27,598 nt of DNA, from assembly GCA_045603285.1 (NCBI GenBank), contig JAZULW010000132.1, positions 1 to 27,598 of the forward strand, read 5' to 3'. The position numbers and the translations under genes were made by a program. A model generated the notes under the pieces. The model did not search any database and was not told the origin of the DNA. It worked only from the letters and a program-made list of their open reading frames with translations. Positions 21,580-27,598 of the stretch are shown one piece after another (within the stretch, counting starts at the first letter, position 1; each line of letters starts with the position of its first letter). The stretch comes from RGIG3009 sp045603285. Lineage in GTDB: Bacteria; Bacillota; Clostridia; Oscillospirales; Acutalibacteraceae.

Positions 21580-22492
21580 AAATTCAAATCTTTCGGTTTC
21601 GCGCTTTTGCATGGGAGGTTGCCCTATGGGCGGCTACGGTTGGGGCGAAACAAACGAAAAAGACTTTTTAGATGCCATTGATACCGCTATTGGCAACGGT
21701 GTTAACTATTTTGACACTGCCGACACCTACGGTTTGGGGCAATCTGAAATAACCCTTGCAAAAGGCTTAGGCGCAAAAAGAAAAGACGTGGTTATTCAGT
21801 CAAAATTCGGAGTTAGAATTATTGACGGAAAAACCGTATACGATAATTCACCAACATATATGCGCGAAGCTTTAGAAAAAAGCCTTATGCGCCTTAACAC
21901 CGATTACGTTGATATTTACGTTATTCACTATCGTGATGAAACGCCGATAGAAGAGGTTATTGAGGGAATGAAAGCCCTTCAAAAGGAGGGCAAGGTTCGT
22001 TATTTTGGATTAAGCAATATTCAAAAAGAAAAAACAGACGAACTTTTACCCTATAAAAACCTTTTTGTTAATTCACAAAATGAATATTCACTTGCCTGCC
22101 GAAAGTTTGAAAAGGATATTGAATTTGTTGCAAGCAGGCTAAACACCACCCCGCTCACTTGGGGCAGCTTGGGACAAGGTATTTTAACGGGCAAATATGA
22201 TATAAACGCAAAGTTTAATTCCAACGATAGGCGAAGTCGCGAAATATACGTTAATTTTCACGGTGAAAAGCTTAAAAAGAATCTTGAAATTGTAGAACAG
22301 CTTAAAACCATTGCAAAAATCCACGAAAAAGCCGTTGCTTCTACCGCTATAAGATTTATTTTGGACAATATAAAAGACTCGGTTGTTATTGCCGGAGTTA
22401 AAAATAAAAATCAAATGCTTTCTAATTTGGATGCACTTGATTGGAATCTAACTCAGGAAGAAATAAAAATTTTAGATGAGGTTTCTTTATGA
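21560..22492 (+). CDS. Aldo/keto reductase in the polysaccharide operon
   Basis: This 310-residue NADPH-dependent oxidoreductase has the full catalytic tetrad: Asp52 and Tyr57 (NYFDTADTYG), Lys82 (QSKFG) and His123 (YVIHYRDE). The barrel and C-terminal cofactor region (FILDNIKDSVVIAGVKNKNQ) are complete. The ATG at 21560 lies inside the end of the sugar transferase gene, with AAGAGGA before it, so the two are translationally coupled. Its stop overlaps the ATG of the acyltransferase stump. Setting suggests a sugar or sugar-nucleotide carbonyl substrate, perhaps linked to the transketolase pair downstream, but this is inference. AT-rich codons match the sugar transferase. Confidence 0.92.
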   Translation: MEYITLKNSNLSVSRFCMGGCPMGGYGWGETNEKDFLDAIDTAIGNGVNYFDTADTYGLGQSEITLAKGLGAKRKDVVIQSKFGVRIIDGKTVYDNSPTYMREALEKSLMRLNTDYVDIYVIHYRDETPIEEVIEGMKALQKEGKVRYFGLSNIQKEKTDELLPYKNLFVNSQNEYSLACRKFEKDIEFVASRLNTTPLTWGSLGQGILTGKYDINAKFNSNDRRSREIYVNFHGEKLKKNLEIVEQLKTIAKIHEKAVASTAIRFILDNIKDSVVIAGVKNKNQMLSNLDALDWNLTQEEIKILDEVSL

Positions 22493-22611
22493 CAACCAAA
22501 AACACCCGCATCAAAGAGATAGACATTTTATATTCCATTGGTGCCATTCTTGCAATTTTGGGGCATTCCCATCCAAACGACTGGTCTTCTTTTGAAGGAA
22601 CTCTTTTTTGA
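22489..22611 (+). pseudogene. Truncated acyltransferase-3 (OafA-like) N-terminal stump
   Basis: An ATG at 22489 overlaps the stop of the aldo/keto reductase gene (ATGA). It opens 40 codons reading RIKEIDILYSIGAILAILGHSHP and then WSSFEGTLF before TGA at 22609-22611. The ID-L-Y/R--A---GH pattern is the first helix of membrane acyltransferases that O-acylate sugars in polysaccharides, normally about 330-380 residues. None of the other two reading frames continues the family in the 30 bp before the next gene, so the rest appears deleted. The kept ATGA junction shows it was once part of the operon. It could in principle still make a 40-residue peptide. Confidence 0.7.
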
Positions 22612-22648
22612 TTTGATTTTAGGAATAAGATAGTTAGAGGTGTTCGAC

Positions 22649-23629
22649 TTGAATAGTAAACAACTTGCTTGGAAAATACGTCGCCACGGTATTGAAATGA
22701 CTCATCTATCCGGCAGTAGTCATATCGGCGCTATTTTATCCGTTGCGGATATTATTGCGGTACTTTATGCTGACGTTTTAAAATTTGACCCTAAAAACCC
22801 CAAAATGCAAGACAGGGATCGATTTATACTAAGCAAAGGTCACGCAGGCGCATCCATCTACGCCGCTTTAGCCGAAAGCGGCTTTTTCGCGGTGGATGAG
22901 CTTAAAACCCATTGCCAAAACGGCAGCCGCCTTTCGGGTCACGTTTCACACTACGTACCCGGTGTAGACCTGTCAACAGGTTCGCTCGGTCACGGCCTTT
23001 CGGTAGCGGCAGGTATGGCTCACGCGCTTAAAAAAGAGGATAAAAATTCCCGTTGCTACGTTGTTTTGGGTGACGGTGAATGTAACGAGGGTTCGGTTTG
23101 GGAAACGGCACTTTTTGCAAACCACTTTCGACTAAACAATTTAATCGCCATAGTTGACCACAACCGTATGCAAAGCCTTGATTACAACGAGAACACCCTT
23201 GAACTTGAAAACTTTGCTTCTAAGTGGCAAGCTTTCGGTTGGAACACGCTTGAAATTGACGGAAACGACCACGAACAGTTAAAGCAAGCCTTTGAAAAGG
23301 CAAAAGCCGAAGCAAACAAGCCCACGGTTATCATTGCCAACACCGTAAAGGGCAAAGGCGTTTCGTTTATGGAAATGGATATTTTATGGCACTACCGTTT
23401 TCCGCACAAAGGTTGGGAATATGATACGGCTGTGACCGAGCTACATAACGCTAAGCCCGAGGGTGTCGAGGATGTATACACTCCAAATGGTATAGAAAGC
23501 CCTGATCTTAATATCGAGCTTGACGGAAAAGACCACACCATGACCGAAACTTGGGAGCCGATCTACCTTGAAAACCCAAGACGTGTAAGCAGTTTAGCTC
23601 AAGTGGAAGAAATAACGGAGGGCAAATAA
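22649..23629 (+). CDS. Transketolase, N-terminal (TPP-binding) subunit
   Basis: This 326-residue protein is the first half of a split transketolase, carrying the thiamine diphosphate site: SKGHAGASIYAAL (62-74), TGSLGHGLSVAAG (110-122), and the GDGECNEGSVWE motif at 141-152 ending in VDHN at 169-172. I chose TTG at 22649 because AGAGGTG (22636-22642) sits six bases upstream; GTG at 22640 would overlap that site. The stop is followed at once by the ATG of the second half. The C-terminal 50 residues are acidic and longer than in minimal halves. Split transketolases serve the pentose phosphate pathway in many Clostridia; in this operon a role in making a special sugar is possible. Confidence 0.92.
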   Translation: MNSKQLAWKIRRHGIEMTHLSGSSHIGAILSVADIIAVLYADVLKFDPKNPKMQDRDRFILSKGHAGASIYAALAESGFFAVDELKTHCQNGSRLSGHVSHYVPGVDLSTGSLGHGLSVAAGMAHALKKEDKNSRCYVVLGDGECNEGSVWETALFANHFRLNNLIAIVDHNRMQSLDYNENTLELENFASKWQAFGWNTLEIDGNDHEQLKQAFEKAKAEANKPTVIIANTVKGKGVSFMEMDILWHYRFPHKGWEYDTAVTELHNAKPEGVEDVYTPNGIESPDLNIELDGKDHTMTETWEPIYLENPRRVSSLAQVEEITEGK

Positions 23630-24544
23630 ATGAGAGATACCTTTGTTAAAACCCTTGTAGAATTAGCAAAGAACAATAAAAATATTGAGTTGGTAACAGG
23701 CGACCTGGGCTTCGGTGTTTTAAAGCCGTATTGGGAAACCGTTCCTAATCAATTTACAAACGCGGGTATTGCCGAACAAAATATGACCGCGCTTGCCGCG
23801 GGTATGGCATTAGAAGGTAAGACCGTGTTCACCTACTCCATCGGCAACTTCCCCACGCTTCGCTGTCTTGAGCAGATACGCAACGACTGTTGCTATCACG
23901 ATGCCGACGTAAAAATCGTATGCGTAGGCGGCGGTTTTGTATACGGTTCTCTTGGTATGAGCCACCACGCCACCGAGGACATTGCGATTATGCGCGCGCT
24001 TCCGAATATGGTAGTATTGGCACCCGGCGATTTGACCGAGGCCGAAGCCGCCACAAAAGCGATTACCGAATATAAGGGTACTTGCTATTTGCGGCTCGGG
24101 CGCGGCGGTGAAAAGCGCATTCACGAAAAAATTGATAATTTCGAGATAGGCAAAGCCATAAAGGTCAAAGACGGCTCGCGTGTTGCCATATTTTCCACAG
24201 GTGCTATTTTTGAAGAAATTGAAGAAGCCGTTTCACTTTTAAAGGATAAAGGTATCGACCCCGCCGTTTACACCTTCCCAACTGTAAAACCGATAGACCG
24301 CGACGTTATTTTGAACTGTTCCAAAAACTTTGACTTAATCGTAACCGTTGAAGAACATAGCGTGGTAGGTGGTTTTGGCAGTGCCGTTGCCGAAGTTATG
24401 GCAGAAAAACCTCAAAAAGCAAGACTGCTTAAAATCGGCCTTGACGACACCTATTCCTCAAAAGTGGGCAGTCAAAAATATTTGCGAAGCGAATTTGGAA
24501 TAGATGCCAAAGGCATCGTAGGAAAAATTACCGATAGTTTATAA
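23630..24544 (+). CDS. Transketolase, C-terminal (pyrimidine-binding) subunit
   Basis: This 304-residue protein is the second half of the split enzyme. It has the catalytic glutamate of the TPP site (Glu49 in AGIAEQNM), the loop FVYGSLGMSHHATEDIAIMRALPNM with the His-His pair, the PGDLTEAEAAT segment and a C-terminal transketolase_C domain (about 175-300: VAIFSTGAIFEE, TVEEHSVVGGFGSAVAE). The ATG at 23630 abuts the TAA of the first half, with CGGAGGG upstream, as expected for a two-chain enzyme made in equal amounts. Base use is somewhat more G+C-rich than in the flanking glycosyltransferase, so the pair may have been recruited from a different source. Confidence 0.93.
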   Translation: MRDTFVKTLVELAKNNKNIELVTGDLGFGVLKPYWETVPNQFTNAGIAEQNMTALAAGMALEGKTVFTYSIGNFPTLRCLEQIRNDCCYHDADVKIVCVGGGFVYGSLGMSHHATEDIAIMRALPNMVVLAPGDLTEAEAATKAITEYKGTCYLRLGRGGEKRIHEKIDNFEIGKAIKVKDGSRVAIFSTGAIFEEIEEAVSLLKDKGIDPAVYTFPTVKPIDRDVILNCSKNFDLIVTVEEHSVVGGFGSAVAEVMAEKPQKARLLKIGLDDTYSSKVGSQKYLRSEFGIDAKGIVGKITDSL

Positions 24545-24556
24545 AGGGCGTTTTGA

Positions 24557-25645
24557 ATGAGCAAGAAAATATTAATCGTTGTAAATGATTTTACCACCAT
24601 TTACCATTTCAGAATGGAATTAGTGGAATATCTAATCAAAATGGGCGAAAAAGTGTACATAGCGCTTCCCGATGATGGGAGAAACGAACAGTTAAAAACT
24701 TACGGCGCAGAAGTTTTGCAACTTGCGATCAACCGCTTTGGAACAAACCCATTGGAGGACATAAAAACTTTTTTTTCAATCAAAAAAATAATAAACTCCA
24801 TCCACCCCGATATCGTTTTTACGTTCACTGCCAAACCGAACATTTATGGAGGCCTGGCTTGTCGCTTCACCAAAACACCTCATATAGCAAACGTAACAGG
24901 ATTAGGCGCAAATTTTGAAAAGCAAAATATAGTTTCAAGAATTATGTTAATGCTTCAACAATTTGCATATAAAAAATCAAAAATGGTTTTCTTCCAAAAT
25001 GAAAGCAATCTGTCTTTCTTCAAGTCCAAAAAGGTCGTTAAAAACAACTATGCTCTTTTGCCGGGATCGGGTGTGAATTTAGAAACCAACCGTTTTGAAG
25101 AGTATCCCCATAACCAAGTTACAAAATTTATAACCATAGCCCGTATTCGTGAAGACAAAGGGTATGACGAATTGTTTTACGCAATAAACAAGGCGCAAGA
25201 TGAAAACCTCAACGCAGAGTTTCATATTGTTGGTTGGTACGAGAGCGATGATTACAAGCAAAAAGTGGAAGCCTTAAGTGGAAACAGTCGTGTTATATTT
25301 TACAATGGTGTGCCACACGAAGAAATACACAACCTTATCACTAATTGCGATTGCCTTATTCACCCTTCACACCACGAAGGAATGAGTAACGTTGTACTGG
25401 AAGCTGCCGCAACCGGCAGACCCGCTATCGTTTCGAATATACCCGGTTGTATTGAAGGCGTCGAGAATAATAAAACAGGATTTTATTTTGAGGTCAAAAA
25501 CCAACAAGACCTATATGACAAAATCCATCAATTTGCCAATTTAACACAAGAGGAAAAAGCTGCTCTTGGCCTCAATGCCAGAAAAAAAGCCGAAGTGGAA
25601 TTTGACCGTCAAATCGTAGTTAGAAAATATTATGAACTGATATAG
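24557..25645 (+). CDS. Glycosyltransferase family 4
   Basis: This 362-residue GT-B enzyme adds a sugar to the lipid-linked repeat unit on the inner face of the membrane. The N-terminal acceptor domain has VFTFTAKPNIYGGLACRF (88-104), a pattern seen in PglA/WbpX-like enzymes acting on undecaprenyl-linked sugars; the C-terminal donor domain has the retaining GT4 signature E-x7-E (Glu274 to Glu282 in EGMSNVVLEAAATGRP). No signal peptide or membrane helix is present. The ATG at 24557 follows AAAGGG, 12 bp after the transketolase gene. Codons are A/T-rich. The donor is unknown, possibly a HexNAc or HexNAc-uronate given the genes downstream. Confidence 0.92.
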   Translation: MSKKILIVVNDFTTIYHFRMELVEYLIKMGEKVYIALPDDGRNEQLKTYGAEVLQLAINRFGTNPLEDIKTFFSIKKIINSIHPDIVFTFTAKPNIYGGLACRFTKTPHIANVTGLGANFEKQNIVSRIMLMLQQFAYKKSKMVFFQNESNLSFFKSKKVVKNNYALLPGSGVNLETNRFEEYPHNQVTKFITIARIREDKGYDELFYAINKAQDENLNAEFHIVGWYESDDYKQKVEALSGNSRVIFYNGVPHEEIHNLITNCDCLIHPSHHEGMSNVVLEAAATGRPAIVSNIPGCIEGVENNKTGFYFEVKNQQDLYDKIHQFANLTQEEKAALGLNARKKAEVEFDRQIVVRKYYELI

Positions 25646-25660
25646 TAAGGGGGATTTATT

Positions 25661-26980
25661 ATGTCTTTATATCAAAAAATTGTAAACAAGGAAGAAAAAA
25701 TTTCACTCGTGGGTCTCGGCTACGTTGGTATGCCTATTGCCGTTGCCTTTGCAAAGAAGGTTGACGTCATAGGCTTTGATCTTAATGCCAAAAAAATTGA
25801 ACTTTACAAGTCGGGCATTGACCCTACAAACGAGGTTGGTAACGAGGTTATTAAAAACACAACCGTAGAATTTACCGCCGACGAAACAAAGTTAAAAGAA
25901 GCTAAATTTCACATCGTAGCCGTTCCTACACCTGTAAATGACGACCACTCCCCCGACTTAACCCCCGTTGAAGGCGCGTCGACAATCGTTGGTCGCAACC
26001 TTACAAAAGGCAGTATCGTAGTATATGAATCCACCGTATATCCAGGTGTTACCGAAGAGGTTTGTGTTCCCATTCTCGAAAAAGAGTCGGGGCTTAAGTG
26101 CGGTGTGGACTTTAAGATTGGCTACTCGCCCGAACGTATCAACCCCGGTGACAAGGTACACCGGCTTGAAACCATTGTTAAAATCGTAAGCGGTATGGAC
26201 GACGAGTCACTCGAAGAAATCGCAAAGGTTTACGAACTTGTGGTAGAAGCGGGTGTTCACCGCGCCGAAAGCATCAAAGTTGCTGAAGCTGCTAAAGTTA
26301 TTGAAAACAGCCAACGCGATATCAACATTGCCTTTATGAACGAGCTTTCGATTATCTTTAATAAAATGGGAATCGACACACAGTCGGTACTTAAAGCCGC
26401 AGGCACCAAATGGAACTTCTTAAAGTTCTTCCCCGGTCTTGTAGGCGGTCACTGTATCGGTGTTGACCCCTATTATCTTACCTACAAGGCCGAACAACTC
26501 GGTTAACACAGCCAAATCATCCTCTCGGGTCGTAGAATTAACGATGATATGGGCAAATACGTTGCCGAAAGTGTTGTCAAAAATCTGATCAAGGCCGACG
26601 TTGCTATAAAACAAGCAAAGGTTGCGATTTTGGGCTTTACTTTCAAAGAAAACTGCCCGGACACACGCAACACCAAAATTATTGATATTTATAACGAATT
26701 AAAGGAATACGGTATTACCGCGACGGTTGCCGATCCTGCCGCCGATGCCGAAGAAGCGAAATGGCTTTATGGTATGGAATTTGCAGATATCCATACCATT
26801 AAAGACTGTGATGCGGTTATTCTTGCCGTTGCTCACGATGAGTTTAAAACCCTAACCGCTGCCGATTTTGACAACATGTTTAAGTCGGGCGATAACAGTA
26901 AGAAGGTTCTTGCTGATATTAAGGGTTTACTTTGCCGCAAGGAATACGAAGCCTTAGGCTATCACTATTGGAGATTGTAA
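25661..26980 (+). pseudogene. UDP-N-acetylhexosamine 6-dehydrogenase (TviB/WbpA type) with in-frame stop
   Basis: The gene encodes a nucleotide-sugar dehydrogenase that oxidises C6 of UDP-GlcNAc or UDP-GalNAc to the uronate. Codons 1-281 (25661-26503) hold the NAD domain (VGLGYVGMPIAVAF, 17-30), the central domain and the catalytic Cys265 in GGHCIGVDPYYL. TAA at 26504-26506 then replaces what is normally Tyr in KAEQLG-Y-HSQIIL. The same frame continues without a break through GRRINDDMGKYVAE, VAILGFTFKENCPDTRN and the UDP-binding C-terminal domain to TAA at 26978-26980. The full 440-codon length is normal. A single base change restores it. The truncated product would lack the UDP-binding domain. 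The ATG at 25661 follows AAGGGGG. It may be a real pseudogene, a phase-off allele or a base-call error. Confidence 0.9.
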
Positions 26981-26983
26981 TTT

Positions 26984-27598
26984 ATGGGTTACCAACACTT
27001 AAAATTCCCCGAAAATTCATTGTTTTTAGTAACAGGTGGCGCAGGATTTATCGGCTCCAACCTTTGCGAAGCTATACTCAATATGGGGTATAAGGTGCGT
27101 TGCCTTGACGACCTTTCGACAGGCAAGCAGGAAAACGTGGATATGTTTCTTGATAACCCCCATTACGAGTTTGTCAAGGGCGATATCAAGGATTTGGATA
27201 CCTGCATGAAAGCGTGCGAGGGTGTAAACTACGTGCTTAACCAAGCCGCTTGGGGCAGTGTTCCCCGTTCGCTTGAAATGCCGCTTTTCTACTGCAAGAA
27301 TAATATCGAAGGCACTTTGAATATGCTTGAAGCCGCAAGAATTGGCGGTGTTGAAAAGTTTGTGTATGCTTCAAGCTCTTCCGTTTACGGGGATGAGCCT
27401 AACCTGCCGAAAACCGAAGGCAGAGAAGGCAATCTTTTATCCCCTTACGCATTAACCAAGCGTTGCGATGAAGAATGGGCCAAGCAGTATACGATGCACT
27501 ACGGCCTTGACACCTACGGTATGCGTTATTTTAACGTGTTTGGCCGTCGCCAAACGCCCGACGGTGCCTACGCCGCTGTTATTCCAAAGTTTATTAAG
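26984..27598 (+). CDS. NAD-dependent epimerase/dehydratase (TviC/WbpP type), 3' end outside window
   Basis: The first 205 codons of a short-chain sugar-nucleotide epimerase are present and run off the window. The NAD loop TGGAGFIG is at residues 17-24, the catalytic Tyr155 and Lys159 in SPYALTKR, with Ser131-133 in ASSSSVYG, and RYFNVFGRRQTPDGAYAAVIP follows. This last motif and the NQAA-GSVPRS segment are typical of UDP-GlcNAc(A) 4-epimerases (TviC, WbpP), which partner with the dehydrogenase just upstream to make UDP-GalNAc-uronate. The usual QAALGSVPRS has Trp in place of Leu here. The ATG at 26984 lies three bases after the dehydrogenase stop, with a GGAG at 26970-26973 in that gene. Confidence 0.9.
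   Translation, partial: MGYQHLKFPENSLFLVTGGAGFIGSNLCEAILNMGYKVRCLDDLSTGKQENVDMFLDNPHYEFVKGDIKDLDTCMKACEGVNYVLNQAAWGSVPRSLEMPLFYCKNNIEGTLNMLEAARIGGVEKFVYASSSSVYGDEPNLPKTEGREGNLLSPYALTKRCDEEWAKQYTMHYGLDTYGMRYFNVFGRRQTPDGAYAAVIPKFIK

Noticed and set aside
26504..26506. Recoding of TAA as Tyr in the dehydrogenase
   Set aside because: Other genes in the window end in TAA followed by non-coding sequence or terminators, so TAA is a normal stop; a point mutation or base error is simpler.
1..27598. CRISPR array, intact insertion sequence or prophage
   Set aside because: I see no regularly spaced repeats, transposase, integrase or phage structural genes; the only mobile-element hints are the tRNA-Tyr fragments.

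Overview
The window reads as a chromosomal segment of an uncultured anaerobic Firmicute, most likely a Clostridia member near Oscillospiraceae/Ruminococcaceae. The grounds are strong AGGAGG-type ribosome binding sites, sigma-A promoters (TTGACA/TATAAT-like), many short intrinsic terminators, an IreB/UPF0297 gene, a flavodiiron-rubredoxin oxygen-defence module, a ThrE2-type two-gene exporter and a glycine riboswitch on an AGCS symporter. The taxonomic placement is inference from gene content.

Layout. 1-2744: 3' part of pheT, then an ireB homologue and a 95-aa unknown protein with their own promoter. 2860-4052: a Thr-rich lipoprotein whose leader can fold into a terminator or a competing antiterminator. 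4303-6129 (minus): asnB. 6295-6379: tRNA-Tyr(GUA), followed by about 330 bp of tRNA-Tyr fragments, direct and inverted copies and strong hairpins. 6720-8405 (minus): Na/Pi cotransporter with PhoU-like tail. 8838-9569: alpha/beta hydrolase. 9626-11675 (minus): the two ThrE2 exporter subunits and a zinc-ribbon membrane protein. 11771-13583: single-aptamer glycine riboswitch plus terminator and the AGCS symporter. 13698-15695: flavodiiron-flavin reductase-rubredoxin fusion and a separate small rubredoxin. 15784-16593: PHP-family histidinol phosphatase. 16627-20508 (minus): SulP permease without STAS domain, divergent phosphoribosyltransferase-like protein, SDR oxidoreductase, YwaF/TMEM164-like membrane protein.

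20703 to the end is the start of a surface-polysaccharide operon read rightwards from one strong promoter: initiating sugar-phosphate transferase, aldo/keto reductase, a 40-codon stump of an acyltransferase-3 gene, the two halves of a split transketolase, a GT4 glycosyltransferase, a TviB/WbpA-type UDP-HexNAc 6-dehydrogenase interrupted by one in-frame TAA, and a TviC/WbpP-type epimerase cut by the window end. The dehydrogenase-epimerase pair suggests a HexNAc-uronic acid in the polymer. The acyltransferase stump and the nonsense codon suggest that the locus is decaying or phase-varying, unless the stop is an assembly error.

I see no CRISPR array, intact transposase or phage genes. The signals most worth a second look are the switchable leader of the Thr-rich lipoprotein, the tRNA-Tyr fragment cluster, the nonsense-interrupted dehydrogenase, and the transketolase/aldo-keto reductase set inside a polysaccharide operon.
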